Shown here in pieces: positions 1-12,098 of a DNA stretch of 64,000 bases. The notes beneath the pieces were generated by a model. The model saw only the letters and a list, made by a program, of their open reading frames with translations. It ran no database searches and was not told where the DNA came from. This DNA comes from Lepiota brunneoincarnata (Eukaryota; Basidiomycota; Agaricomycetes; Agaricales; Agaricaceae). Positions within the stretch are counted from its first letter, which is position 1; the number at the start of each line of letters is the position of its first letter. The position numbers were made by a program, and so were the translations under genes. The stretch spans positions 1,054,001-1,118,000 of the forward strand of contig JAEBUN010000008.1 in assembly GCA_023014365.1 (NCBI GenBank). Reading direction: 5' to 3'.

Positions 1-1807
1 GGGGGCATTGTGACAATCCATTGGGGCCGTGTTCCTTGCCAGGGACATGCCTAAGGGGAAAATCAAATAGTAGAATCCCCGATATCCATCGATTGATGGT
101 TGCCGAGAGCTGAATATCAGGGTTGTTGATCATACTCTTGATGTATTTTGCATCGACCTCCACAGCTAGGTTCCCAACTCCTATAATCCATAATTGGACA
201 TCCTTCAAGGCTCTAAACAACCCAAACAGCTCCAACTTGGCCTGGGAATAGCGAGATTCACATTCATTGAGGGTGATGGAGCCAAACCTTGAGGGGTATC
301 GTTTCGCATTGTCTCCCAGTTGTGATAGAATGTATCCAACAGCAATCTTTGATGTGTCGACGCCTAGTATAACCTCATTAGTGCTTGAATAGTCTATTGC
401 TTGAATGCAAGGTGAATTCTTTGCTAATTCCTTTAGTGTATCCATCGCAGCCTGTTCTTCACTGCCAAACCTAAATTCCACTCCTTTCCTTGTCAACTTG
501 ACCAGAGGTTGTGAGATTGCGGCAAAATCCTGGAGAAAAATTCAGAACGTGCCAAGGGTACCAAGAAACCCCTGCACTTCAGTGATGTTTGAGCATAATG
601 GCCAGTCGAGGACCTTTTGGATGCGTGAGGTATCAGGAAGCCATCCAGTATACGTACATAAGTAGCCTACGACCACAGCAGATGAGGTGCAGAATTGTGA
701 TTTTGGCCCTGAAAATGTTCCTCCAGCATGCTTGATCCGTTGTATAATTTGGTTGACATTCTGGAGATGTTCCCATACAAAATGTCAAACTCCAGGATTC
801 TCGGCTATGGTCTCATAGCCATCATTGATTTTGTATCGCATTTTCAGCCCTTTAATTGGGACATCGTCGACGAAGGGAAGGGCAGTATGTGGGATTTCAT
901 CCTGGAGGAGGAACGTGAGGTCACCTTGCTGAATTTGCATTGAGTTGGTGTATCCCATGGGGATTGAGGTGAGGTGTAGAGTCCCAAGAGGAGATTGAAA
1001 TGTGGTAAGATTGCGAGATTCAGGTGCTAGAGCACGCTGGTCAAAGCCAACAAAGAGATCAAATATCCTGTAGCATCCATGACCGCCAAAGGACTCAGCG
1101 TATGTTTCTACAATTGGTGGAACTCCTGCATCCTTGATTGTGATGGCATTGAGGGGCTGGAGATCATGTACAAGCCTAAGTGATTTGCCATCCTTTTTGA
1201 GCACACAGAACCATCGCGATTGATAGGACAAGTTTGAAGGCTCGTAAACACCTCCGGCAATCTTTGCCTTGATGACCTCGACTACTTGTTGGAAGTTTCC
1301 AGGAGGGATGGGTATGTTTCGGAGCAACCAGGGGACATGTTTGATGGTGGGTATAACAATGGGATCAAAATATTCACTTGAGAACTTGCCCTTCTCATCT
1401 TCACTCCATGCAAACCCAAGTTCCTGGGTTCTGATTAGGTAATGGATCAATTTCTCTTCTTCAGGCCATAGGAACCCTTCGGGATTAATATTCATAGCTA
1501 TTTTCCTTTCCAGCATGTAGCGGGTGCCAGGACTGAAGTTGGGTGGTAATGTGGGGAGAACTGGTATATTGTGAAGGGGATCTGTTGGTATCTGGCGAAC
1601 GATTTGATAATTTGTGGGGAGTGTAGTAGCTACTGGTTTGACCCAGTTTGCGACCTTTTTGTAGGCATGGGTCAAGATTTCAGCTATTGGATAGGTTTCT
1701 GTGATGTCAATCTCATATATTTCTTGTGGGTGGTTTAACGGTGATACGCCGATTTCACACCTATACATGAATTCCATACTCCGGAACAATTCTCTACATA
1801 GAATCAT
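1..1807 (-). pseudogene. gypsy reverse transcriptase and RNase H, broken by TGA, truncated at window edge
   Basis: An RT fingers/palm domain is readable: SRWFCVLKKDGKSLRLVHDL near 1230-1160 and the catalytic LPFVDDVPIKG near 850. After a TGA at 787-785 the same frame continues through the thumb/connection (VQGFLGTLGTF, TGA at 544, IFLQDFAAISQPLVKL) into RNase H (VILGVDTSKIAVGYILSQLG near 370-310; RYSQAKLELFGLFRALKD near 260-200). The frame stays open to position 1. Both stops sit where Arg is expected in related elements (GV*HFVW, GTF*IFL). RT copies the element RNA and RNase H degrades the template. Confidence 0.85.
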
Positions 1808-2903
1808 TGGCTATATCATTAAAGAACTCTATAGAGGATTGGTACTATATCCCGTAGTAGCCAGTTCGACTGAACTGAGGATATTTGAGCCTCGGAAGTG
1901 TTCAAACCAGCTCATTATCACTAAGCTTAGTGAACCAAGCTATCAGAACGCTCTCCGGAGGGATTCAGGACTCTACATAGCCTATCGAGTATACCCCGGT
2001 CGCATCAAGGGACCTTATGAGCAGTTTTCTGATGAACCCGAATGCGTTTGAACATAAAAGAATGTACCTAGCAGCTGTCGCAGGTGTATTACATCTATAG
2101 CGAGTTCAATAATGATGACCGGACCACGGAATGGAACGTCCAACGTTCGGGAGGCAATACCCAATGCCCAAAACCCTAGAAATATCAAAGACTCCTAATT
2201 AACGAGTGCTTTGGGGGTCCTGGCACTTCAGCATACTACTTAACTGAGATTAATTACAACGGATCAAGGAATTGTCCATCCGCTATACATTCCAATCATA
2301 ATTGATCAGGAAACTTAATGCACTCGTGTGGACACAGAATAATGCAGACAAGCACGGAACACGTCTGGCTGGATTGCCATTCGTTAATCAGAGAAAAACC
2401 CATAACCCAGGGTGAGGTAGAAATGCTGCTGAACCTTCCAAAATGTTCTACAGTGCCTGTAACAATTAAGCTTATTGTTTTCTATTTCATATTTACTATC
2501 TCTCGTATGTATCCAAACAATATAAATACGGTCGCACTTGTTCGTGGAGAAGCAAGAGGTCTCACCCCCGCTTCCACACACAAGTCTGCGAGCCGTGATC
2601 AAGAACGGTTTCAGAGGGCTATTTAGTGTGCGTTGTTAAGTGTGATTTCTTCGGTCATCAACCAACCCAGAGACAGAGACAGAGACCAGAGTTCAGAGTT
2701 TAGAGTTCCAGAGTGCTAGAGACAGAGACAGAGACAGAGACCAGAGTTCAGAGACCAGAGACCAGAGACCAGAGACCCAGCGCTTTGAATTGACAGGGAT
2801 TGTCCTTTCATTGTTGCACCGTACGGCTAAGATAACTTCAACGGCTGTTCGTTAACCTCTAAAAACACTACTCTCTTGAATTTCGCTGTCAGAATGCACC
2901 CCC
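1808..2903. other. unassigned insert between protease and RT
   Basis: No coding motif is recognisable here or in 3220-3520. Related elements need far less sequence between protease and RT, so much of this is probably inserted. A plus-strand TATAAATACGG at 2521-2531 followed by CAGAGA-type repeats resembles the promoter half of another LTR, but I found no convincing TG/CA ends or target duplication. AAGCTTAGTGA occurs at both ends of the region (about 1923 and 3296). Confidence 0.35.
2667..2780. repeat. CAGAGA/CCAGAG short tandem repeat tract
   Basis: About 114 bp built from GAGACAGAGA and GAGACCAGAG units with a few interruptions. It is purine-rich on the plus strand and lies roughly 140 bp downstream of the TATA-like box at 2521. 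It may be part of an LTR leader or a simple microsatellite expansion. Confidence 0.75.
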
Positions 2904-3214
2904 TGTTAGGGGAAGTAAGGGCACCAGAACCAAGTTGATATTTGGGTGGCGAATACAATCGACACCCACACTACTTATATACATAGAGGCCTGCGCACAG
3001 ACCGGGTAGCCAAACACTACGTAGCTACTAGAACATAACGTACGCAAACAATATACAAACAACGTCAGTCGCACGTGGGTTAGACTTGGGGATGGGGGTG
3101 GCCGAAGGCCGAGGCCGGGCTTAGGCATCGGGCATCGGCTAGAGAGGCCGAGCACGGATACCCAACCACAGACCCCTAGACGTACCTTGCGTAAGGGGGT
3201 ATAGTCCCCTTACA
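2904..3214 (+). repeat. solo LTR nested in the gypsy element
   Basis: A 311 bp segment starts TGTTAGGGG and ends CCCCTTACA, a nearly perfect terminal inverted repeat with TG...CA ends. It is flanked on both sides by CCCCC (2899-2903 and 3215-3219), a 5 bp target-site duplication, though a homopolymer weakens it. A TATA-like TTATATACATA lies near 2975. No internal retroelement sequence adjoins it, so it reads as a solo LTR left by LTR-LTR recombination. Confidence 0.68.
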
Positions 3215-3520
3215 CCCCCAGAACACCCTAAAAGACGAAACTGTTCATTATCTATCTCATTCCACTTGTATTAGCTTAAGCTTATCGAATTGCGGCTAAG
3301 CTTAGTGAAAACAAGCCCACTATCTATATTAAAACCTACAGAAGTTTCTACCTTTTCAATGGAGGGAAAGGGGAACTTGTAAAGGCCAGGGGCGAGATCA
3401 TAGATAGGGACATAGAATTGATGGGAAAGGGATTATTCTGATTGGAAGGTGTGACGGTTGCATGGGAAATGGTTGGTTTTATACTATCTCCTCGACTGCG
3501 GTGAGCTGAATCCTCGATAT

Positions 3521-5842
3521 CTAAAAACCCAACCTAGAAGGGGCAGATGGTTGTGTCCTTACCATGGTTGGAACTGTGATGGTCTCTCGTGTGTTGGGAT
3601 CGAAGAGTGTGATATGGGAGTCACCGTTGGAGTAATGGTGGGTCCTAGCTTGGGTTAAGGTGAGGAATGGCCGTCCTAGTAGCATCTCGTATGGCGCATT
3701 CTCAAAGACCTGGACCTGTAGATAAAAGATGCTGTTGCCAATATGCACCGGAAGGTCATGTAGAAGTCCCAGTGTTATTTCCTTTGTTACGTTAGCTGAT
3801 TCCATGATGATGCTTTGATCTCTAAACAGGGGGAGACCCAGTTTCTCCCACATGTCCTTTCGGATACCGATCACTTGAGACCCTTCATTGAGTATGGCAT
3901 CCACTGTAAACTTGCCATTGAGTTTGAGGGGGATTGTGTGCAGATCTTTGATATGATTGGCGACAATTGCTGGGTTCTGGGCAGGCAACAATTGGTGGTG
4001 CAGAAAGGCTGAGGGGATTGAGTCTGTTTCATGCTCTGTGTTTTCGAATGTGGATATGTTTGCTGTGGCTCCCGCTGGAACTCAGTGAGTAGTTACCTGC
4101 TCCTTCATATGCTTCCTGACCTCTGGAGTGATAGCAAGGAGCTCTCTCTGGGTGAGAGTGACTGGGCCATCCAAACTTCGTTGTATGACATTTTGGACCA
4201 TCTGGGGGTCCTCAATCAGTGCTGCAAATTGGTATTGCTGATTCTGTGAATGGAAATCGGGTATGGGAGCATTGGGATGGAAAGGTTTCAAAGGGGGGTT
4301 CAGTTTCAAGGCAGGAGCCTGCAGAACAATTGCTGGAGCATTCTGGGAGGGATTAGGCCGGTTAGAGACTGGTTTGGGGAGTGTTGGCGAGTTTTTGGCC
4401 TTTCCTATGTTCCCTGAACGCTTTTTAATCTCTTCCTGTCGTTTCATAGTAGCTAACGCAATCGCTTTGAGCCTAGCAAGTTCCCCCTTACCTTCAGAGG
4501 TGTAGGAAGTGGAGTATGGCATTGTGGAGGGTGCGGGGACATTAAACGAGCCTAGGGCAGTTGATTGTGATGGTAACACTTGCAGAATGTTGGCCTGGGC
4601 TGTGGCAGTCAGAGGTGAGCAATTCTTGTGCCAATTATTGATTCACTCCTTCATATTTTGTCCAGGAGCAGCCTGAGGTGAGGCTTGAGTGCCATTGAGC
4701 ATACAAACACGATTAGTGTTGTCCCAAATGCATAAACCGTGACGGATATAGTCATCAAGTCCTTGGCAGTGTCTGAACATATGCTCAGTGCTGGAACAGA
4801 AGCCACATGGCCAGGTCTGTCGGTTCTGCTGGGGATTTTGGTGGAATGAGGGCTGATATGGGGGCTGGGAGGTGTTATGGACAGGGCCAGCAAGTTTTCC
4901 AGCGAGACAGTTTAAAAACGCGTCAGAGGTCAAGATCTGTTCAATTGAGGACATATCAAAGGTCTGGTGTGGTGATGAAAGTGCAGGAGCAGCAGGGGGA
5001 GAGGAATATGGTGATGCTGGTGATAAGGTGAAGGTATTTCCAGTCATCGTTCCTTCGAGCAGAAAGCGTGCTGCTTGCTCAACATCTGAGACATTCCAGG
5101 GCTCATCGATGGGATGCCTGGGGTCTTGGATATGTAGCTGGGTGCAGAGTTGCTGCCGGAATTTGATATGAAAACCCCCAATGAAGAGCTTGTTGCATTC
5201 TCGTCGTGATATGAGGTCATGGTTGAGTAGCCAGGTCAATTTGGTGAGGAATTCCTGATAATATTCACCAAATTGAAGACAGTCTCGCATAGGCATAGCA
5301 GCATGTCGTTCCACGAAGAGTTTGAAGTCTGTAATGTTATAACGTGCGTCATCTTTGGCTCCTAGATACATGGACATGATATCTAATTTGAAATGGACCC
5401 AGCTTCCACCCATGGCCGATGGTTGGCTCCTCCAGATGTCATAGTGTTGTCCATCTAGATAGCTGATAGTATGGGTAATCTGCTCCATATTGGTGAGTCC
5501 ACATTCTCAAGCTAGCATTTCTACTTCCTCAAAGAATTGTTGGAGTGATTGTGGGTGTCCGTCAAATTTTGGAGCATTTCGATCATAGCGAGAGGGCATA
5601 TGGCGTATTTGGGGAGCATGGATAATGTATGGAGCTGGCTGGGGAAGGGGTGCTGGTGGGTGGGCTGGTGGGTTGGCTGGTAGGTTAGGGAAATGAGCTG
5701 GACCAAAAGCTGGTGGCGGTACTCCAGGTCTGATATGGAAATGTTGAGGTTGGTATGCGGGGGGGCCATTTGCTGGTTGTTGGGGCACCTGAGGAGGATT
5801 TCCTACTGGTGCGTTATCTGCTGGGATTTGTAATTCAGCCAT
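3521..5842 (-). pseudogene. gypsy gag-protease reading frame with three in-frame TGA codons
   Basis: The frame opens with MAELQIPADNAPVG and a Pro-rich stretch. The Gag core follows (PMRDCLQFGEYYQEFLTKL near 5290-5240), then a Cys/His cluster CGFCSSTEHMFRHC near 4810-4770, then a retropepsin-like domain from about 3940. The protease motif reads LNEGSQVIGI where a D-T/S-G-type triad is usual, so its active site is atypical or damaged. TGA codons at 5509, 4645 and 4084 all fit Arg CGA in context (for example MLA*ECGLTN). A TAG at 3523-3521 closes the recognisable part. Gag packages the RNA and the protease matures the polyprotein. Confidence 0.82.
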
Positions 5843-5938
5843 GAGCTTATTGAGATATCAAGTAACAATTTTAAATTGAAATGGTTTTGAAGCCCCTCGT
5901 GGTGGGCTCCAGTTGAAGAGAACTCGACTCCTCAGCAT

Positions 5939-6322
5939 GTGAAAAGCGCCAAAACGAAACCAAAACACAAACGAAACACAATCGAAACAACGCTAACATG
6001 AACAAACAAAGGGGCAAGTGTGGTTGGCGAAACAACCACTGGGTCAGAAAGATCTAAATAAGGGAGAAAAACTTATGCTATGGTTCAAGTTCAGGGAAAG
6101 GAATAGAAAAGTAGTGAAAATTTATTTGGTAGGGAATGTAAGAGGTTTCAAGTGAAAGGGATATGTCACGAAATGATAACAGCTTTGTTCAGCTGGGCAC
6201 TCTGAGTTTCTTGATCTGAGTTTGGATTTCAGGTTCCAAGTTTGGGTTCCGAGTCCTACGAGAGGTGGCATAGGGCAGCCTTTGCAGGTGTAGCCACTTG
6301 CCCACCTCTACACACTGTCACA
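5939..6322 (-). repeat. 5' LTR of the minus-strand gypsy element
   Basis: In minus-strand sense the segment begins TGTGACAGTGTG and ends GCTTTTCACA, giving TGTGA/TCACA terminal inverted repeats over 384 bp, just upstream of the gag start at 5842. The partner LTR should lie left of the window, so the boundaries rest on the terminal repeat and position only. A GAGCCC...GGGCTT hairpin near 5890-5915 lies just inside it and could be part of a priming site; I could not assign a tRNA. Confidence 0.62.
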
Positions 6323-6646
6323 AAGCATGACATCCCTGTCCTACAGGGTCTGTTGTAGTGCCCCCAGCCTGCCTTTGCTCTCTAAGATGCCTGACTCTAT
6401 ATATGTATTGCTGGAGGATGCAGAACTAATGTATCAAGATAGAATAGCAATATAAACCAATTTTATGACTGCAAAAACTCGAAATATGGGTGCTTTATTT
6501 ATATTCCAAATTTATCTATTAATAAGTCAAATCTGTCATCTAATTTTATATTGTATAGGATACCTTGGCATCTCTCATTGTCAAGATCAACCCCCCCAAG
6601 CATCCCAACACTGTCTCTAGTGTCAAACAAGCCTCTCATACTCAAA
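6323..6646. other. AT-rich spacer before the pogo-type transposase
   Basis: The segment runs from the gypsy LTR end to the transposase ATG. It is AT-rich from about 6430 and may be the 5' leader of the pogo-type element. No gene or clear inverted repeat seen. Confidence 0.4.
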
Positions 6647-9051
6647 ATGCCCTCCAAAGCCACAAAATCCAGGATTTCAGAGGAGAAAATGAGACTTTTC
6701 AATGAGGAGGAGGAAATGCTGGTGAAGAAAGCTGCTGAGATGTATCTGATGGAGCAAGATAGAAATCTAGGGCCAGGAGAGCACAGGAAGGGGTATCAAG
6801 TTATTGCAGAAGAGGTTACAGCTGCCCATCTAGTTGCGACAGGGAGGGAAGTAAAGATTAACCATGCCACAGTTGCAAACTGTGCAAAGGGTAATTATTG
6901 CTCACTTGTATATTCAGTTATTATTATACTGAAATATACTAAATACATTCAGAGCATCCAGGAGTTTAACACTACAAAATGGTAGCTTACTGATGAGGAA
7001 GAAATAGCAGTGGTTATGTTTGCACTCTATTCTACTGACCAAGGATTTCCACTGACAGCTGGCTAGTTGGAGGACCATGTTAATTCAATTGCCCATGTGC
7101 GGCAAGATGATTTTCCAGAGGATGGTGTTGGTACCAATTGGATCAGCTGCTTTGCTCAACACCATGTTGATCAACTCAAGCTAACATACTCAAGGACTCT
7201 TGACAATGTTTGAGCCAAGGTGGTTAATCCAACAAATCATCACCTCTGGTTTGGTCTCCTGGAGAAAGAGCTTGAGGGTGTTTCCCCTGATTGTATTTGG
7301 GGTGTTGATGAAACAGGAATTCAGGTACAAATTATATCTCTCACAAATAGTTTTGGTTAATTAACTGATATGACCATAGACAGGTGAAGGAGGAAGGGAG
7401 CAGGTTTATGGATGAAGGGGTGAACCAGCACCATATCAGCAACATGATGGTAGTCGTGAAAATATCACGATCATTGTTACTATTTGTGCTAATGGTACTA
7501 GCATCGCACCTGCTGTCATATTCAAGGGTCATGGCTACCATATCAACTGGAACCAGCAAAACCCAGCTGCAGCATCATGAGTTAACTCTATTTGCATAAT
7601 ATTACAGTTTTACTGATTTAATTATCATTAGTATTGGCTACTCAAAGAAAGGGTGGACAGATTCAGAGCTGGGTACTTTGTGGCTCAGGCAGTTTGATAC
7701 ATTCACTCAAACCCAGGCTAATGGTCGCAAACAAGTTATTCTGCTTGATGGTCACAATTCCCACTATTCCTTCACTTTCCTTGACTATGCTCAGGAACAC
7801 AACATCTTCATTTTTTGTTATCCATCACACTCCATGCATGTCTACCAGGGCCTTGATGTTGCCATTTTTGGTGTTCTCAAGTGTTACTGGCAGCAGGAGT
7901 GTGACAAGTTCCAAGCAAATACTGGCCAAAGGATTACAAAATCAAATTTTTTATCAATCTATGGTCAGGCTCACATTTGTGCTCTTACTCAGGAGAATAT
8001 CCAAACCGCATTCCGTAAAACTGGGGTTGTTCCTCTTGACCATCAAGTTATTCACTCTGAGCTCTTTCAGCCTAGCTTGGAAACTTCTCGTAATGCACCC
8101 ATGCCCCTTCCATTCGGCACTCCTATTTGCAACACTGCCAGAGCCATTACAATACTAGCTGAAAAGCAAAATGTGGATGCTCAGAGTTCTATACCACTTG
8201 TTAGCGACAATTCTGACCCAGAGGATGAACATGGTGTTAGCTTTGATGTTCCTGAATCTCTTGTTGACATGTTTGCTCAGCTCACAACCAACATCAACCA
8301 TCCACTCTTTGCTCCTGACCCTCTTCCTTCCAACACTCCTCCCCCCAAGTACAGCCCATTTGTTATGTCACCAGTCAAGAAGCAAACCGATCTTCTTCAG
8401 TTTGTACCTCAAACTGAACAGGAAAGTCTTTTTCAGGCCGCATTATGGGATGCAGCATTACACAAAGCATATCACAAAGGCCAGCTACAGGGCCAGCAGG
8501 CAGCCATCATCCTCCAGCATGTCTACTGTGGTTGCATGCAAAATCAACTTCATGCAAAGGAGAAGAAAGCCAAGTCAAAGACATCTTGCAGTGCACTCTT
8601 GGGTGGAGTTCCTCGTTTGTTGACTGGAGATGAGTTTGTTGAGGCAGTTGTGGCTAGAGAGCAGGAGATGAAGCAGGAAGATGAGGAGAAGCAGAATAAG
8701 TGCACAGTCAGGGCTTATCACTCAGAGAAGTTAAAGGAGTGGAAAGAAAAGGAGGCAAAGAGAATCAAGGAGAATAATTGGGAGAGAGTGAACTACAAGC
8801 TTTATATGGAGGTATGGAAGGAAGACAACTTGGATCAGAAGGACAATGGTTTGGCTCCCCTTCCCCATCCTGGTCCACTGGGTCCACTCCTAAAACCAGT
8901 TCCAAAACCTACCCTTGCACAATCTGCAAGGCATTGTGGCTTTCAAAACCTCTTCCAGCCCCAGGAAAAGGCTGCAAGTAGTGACTCTGACATTACTCAT
9001 ACATTTTCCAGTGATGACGAGCACCAGGGGAGCAACAACGATGATGATTGA
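6647..9051 (+). pseudogene. pogo/Tigger-type DDE transposase, decayed
   Basis: The start MPSKATKSRISEEKMRLF opens an N-terminal helix-turn-helix region of CENP-B/Tc5 type. DDE_1-like blocks follow: CIWGVDETGIQ near 7290-7325, ENITIIVTICANGTSIAPAV near 7455-7515 (another frame), KQVILLDGHNSHYSFTFLDY near 7730 and MHVYQGLDVAIFGVLK near 7835. The last 457-codon block ends at 9051 with a Lys-rich tail. Stops at 6983 (TAG), 7062 (TAG) and 7210 (TGA) break the middle. Likely introns lie near 6890-6960, 7327-7382 and 7579-7632. I could not find the terminal inverted repeats of the element. Such enzymes cut and paste DNA into TA sites. Confidence 0.82.
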
Positions 9052-9481
9052 AATATTTCTGAAGGATTTACAGGGGTTTTGATGGCGGTGTGACAGAATG
9101 TCACATGCGGCGTCACACTGTATAAAGGACTCATTTTGTGCTTAAATTTTGAAGTGATACTATGCATTCAAAACTTGACGAAAAATTCTGTAATTTTGTA
9201 ATTATATTTTGACAAAGTGTATCTACATATGTACAAAATTCAAAGTGGATACATTGAGCTTTGTACCCACTGTGTGCAAAATAAGTTTCGGTGTATAAAG
9301 GAGTGGTGAGTGACTGTACTAAGTTCTCTCTGTATTTCCTCTTAACCAAACAAAGAATAGGGCCTGGATCAATTCAATGACTACCAGAGGCATAATATCA
9401 AGATGAATTCTACCATTGCTGTCATGTAGTTTCGCCTGGTTCACTCCTCACCTCTCCTGAATTTGGACTGGCAAATGGGCA
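9052..9481. other. AT-rich spacer between pogo and mariner elements
   Basis: About 430 bp without coding signal. A small TGTGACAGAATGTCACA palindrome lies at about 9090-9106. It may include the right end of the pogo-type element, but no matching left end was found. Confidence 0.4.
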
Positions 9482-9483
9482 TA

Positions 9484-11039
9484 CAGTGACCCACAAAACT
9501 GTTCCAATATTTTGTACTTTTGACTTAAAGTAGTAATAGCTCAATAAATAAAATAGCTAAATTTGTGAAGATATTCATAAACATAGCCAAATATGTCATA
9601 TCCGACCCTGCACAGTCGTATTATGTAATACTTCCAAATGAGGCAATTATAAATTTTGTAAGCATTTTAGGTCATTAGAACAGTTTTATCAATGGTAATT
9701 TTTGATACTAATCCAAGCAATTACATAACTCTGTTGATTGTGAATCAACAAGGTCATGTGACCATGTGTCTTTGACATATAAATAGATGTGCCAACAGCC
9801 ATGTCCCATCATTTGTAACCCCTCCACTTACTATGAAGCTATTATCTTTTATTCCAAAGAAAATCATTTTCTTTATGCTAAATTCTCATCATTCTTATAC
9901 TAAAATTGAGGCAATTACTGGTGTCAGGCACAGTATCATATCCAGGCTAGCCTCTAAAAATTGTTCCAGCCTTACCAAACCACTTGAAGGACACCCTTTA
10001 AAACTCTCTACCACCAATATCTAGCATATCATCCATCTTATCTCTGCTGGCAAGGCTGAAACTACTGTAGATATAGCCCAAATCTCTTGCTCCCATCATT
10101 GGGACATCAGTCTCTTCACAGAATGTAGCAAGGCATCTCAAACAGGCAGGAATAAAGGCTGTAGTCAAGCAAAAAAAGCCTTTACTCCTTAACAAGTATA
10201 GGAGAGCTAAGCTGGATTTTGCTCTGACACAACCAGCATTGGACTGTGAAAGACTGGAAGCTGGTTGTTTGGTCTCATGAGACCAAAATCAATTGTTTGG
10301 GATTAGATGGGAGGAAGTAGGCATGGAAAAAGAAGGGAGAGGAACTCAGTGAAAGATTAGTTCAGGAAACTCTGAAGTATAGAGGAGGATCAGTGATAGT
10401 TTAGGCTGTATGCTGTGGGATAGCCTAGGCTATGCAGTAAGGGTTGATGGAAGGATGGATGCAGAGTTGTTTGTATAAATTTTGGAGAAGGATTTGAAGA
10501 AGAGTCTCCAGTAGTATAAGCTTAAATCTCAAGATATCATTTTCCAGCAAAATAATAATCCCAAACACAAGAGTGTATTGGCCACAAAATGGTTTCAAAA
10601 AATTTATTTTAGGCTGCTAACCTGGCTAGCACAGTCACCTGACCTCAATCCCATTGACCACTTATGGGATTATGTGAAGAGAAAGTTAGAAGAATATGAA
10701 TCTCCTCCCAAGGGTATAAAGAAGTTGTGACAGAGGGTAGAGAAGAAGTAGGATGCTATTTCAGCTTCTGAGTATCAGAAGTTAATTGAAAGTATGCCTA
10801 GAAGAGTAGCAGCTGTTCTCAAAGCCAAAGAGGGCCATTCTAAGTATTAGAAATAATAGGATGGCCTGGTATAATATGTCATTGATGAAACCATTCCAAT
10901 GACTTAAAATGCTTACAAATTTTATCATTGCCTAATTTGGAAGTATTACATAATGTGACTTTGCAGGGTCAGATATGACATATTTGGCTATACTTATCAA
11001 TATATTCATAAAACATTGGAATAGTTTTGTGAGCTACTG
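9484..11039 (+). mobile_element. Tc1/mariner element with ~200 bp imperfect inverted repeats
   Basis: The left end CAGTGACCCACAAAACT (9484) matches the reverse complement of the right end, CAGTAGCTCACAAAACT (ending 11039). The similarity continues inward for about 200 bp, including shared blocks such as AGCCAAATATGTCATATC and ATTATGTAATACTTCCAAAT. TA lies directly outside each end (9482-9483 and 11040-11041), the duplication expected for this superfamily. Size is 1556 bp. The transposase inside is dead, so this copy could move only with an enzyme supplied in trans. Confidence 0.9.
9833..10850 (+). pseudogene. Tc1/mariner transposase, all three catalytic residues altered
   Basis: A helix-turn-helix segment (YTKIEAITGVRHSIISRLA) is encoded at 9833-10024. 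Shifted frames then give recognisable Tc1 blocks: VWSHETKINCLG near 10270, DIIFQQNNNPKH near 10535, LTSIPLT/LNPIDHLWDYVKRKL near 10650, and a C-terminus RRVAAVLKAKEGHSKY ending in TAG at 10848-10850. Tc1 enzymes normally carry D (WSDET), D (FQQDN) and E (NPIEH). Here they read H, N and D. The second and third sites are about 34 codons apart, as in DD34E enzymes. Several stops and frameshifts confirm loss of function. Confidence 0.85.
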
Positions 11040-11041
11040 TA

Positions 11042-11603
11042 TTGATTTCTATACTCCTGCAAAGAAATGAGATGTAAAACTTCTTCATGATGGTGATCAG
11101 CTTCAGCAACATTCTGGTCAGTTTTCAGGATCAGGAGCTTATAGAACAATGCTCCCAATAGATGACCACATTATCCTGGATTTCTGTACCACATATCCTC
11201 AGGACCTACATCCTTGTAAGACTGTTCATTCCTCAGTCACAGGGCTTTGGGTGGGTACAGGTATGGGCATAGGTTAGAACACCCCAAGGTTACCTGTATG
11301 CACTATTAGCAGAGATTGGTAAGGCTGAGGTACACATCAGCTTCAGCCAAATAGATCCAGAGGATTAGCAAGGGATGTTTAGGACACAAAATGAATATGT
11401 CCAGGTTGTCCCAATTCTTCCTATGCTCCAGCATAAATACTGATGAGCAGTTAAATGGTCTAACAAGCCAAATCACCATGATATCAAAGTCCTGGGTGGG
11501 TGAAAACCATGGGCTAGAAATGCACATAGCCAAGAGAGAGAGGAATGTCTTTTTGGATGTATTGACCATGCTAATTTGAAAAAAGAAAGAAAGAAAGAAA
11601 AAG
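11042..11603. other. spacer with (GAAA)n microsatellite
   Basis: No convincing coding region in about 560 bp. It ends in an A/G-rich (GAAA)n-type tract at about 11578-11606, into which the outer gypsy element inserted; the AAGAG target duplication is part of that tract. Confidence 0.5.
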
Positions 11604-11608
11604 AAGAG

Positions 11609-12001
11609 TGTTATCAGAAGTCTAATCAGAAGGACAGTTATATTTAGTACAGTATTCCCACATCATATGTCACTCTGAAACCATTAGTAGTGTACATCAG
11701 AAGGACTATATTTAACCTATGCCTCATTGTCTTATCTCTGACTCATAGTTACCTAGGTCCATCCACTTATAGTAGGAGCATAGCCACACTTAGTATTATA
11801 TAAGGATACAGTACATCACCATGTATCCTTATCTTAGTGTTATACAGTTCTTGCCTCCTATACCTCTTTACCCATCAACTGGCTGGACTTATAGTGCTCT
11901 GTTGTTTCCAAGTCACACCTAGTAGGACAAGACCAAGTCTGTATAGACATCTTGCCTTGAATGCTGTGCTACTCAAGAGTGAACCCCTAACCCGAGTAAC
12001 A
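11609..12001 (+). repeat. left LTR of outer gypsy element
   Basis: 393 bp, TGTTATC...GAGTAACA. A promoter-like TATTATATAAGG lies at about 11795-11805. It is preceded by the AAGAG target duplication. Confidence 0.9.
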
Positions 12002-12098
12002 AAACACTAAGATACTCTGCTGCTTATCTCTTGCTTGCCCTCTACTCTGCTCTACTCTGCCAACATACTGAATACGTCAAGGTACTCTGGTCGTTCAA

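Larger units (their letters stand above)
1..6322 (-). mobile_element. Ty3/gypsy LTR retrotransposon, decayed, 3' end outside window
   Basis: Reading the minus strand from 6322 gives an LTR, gag, protease, reverse transcriptase and RNase H, running off the window at position 1 before any integrase. All recognised coding pieces (5842, 5488, 4579, 3991 and 1807 downwards) lie in the same reading frame, so this was probably one fused gag-pol. The frame is broken by TGA at 5509-5507, 4645-4643, 4084-4082, 787-785 and 544-542, and by TAG at 3523-3521. Extra sequence, including a solo LTR, sits between protease and RT. Order and motifs are seen; inactivity is inferred from the stops. Confidence 0.88.
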
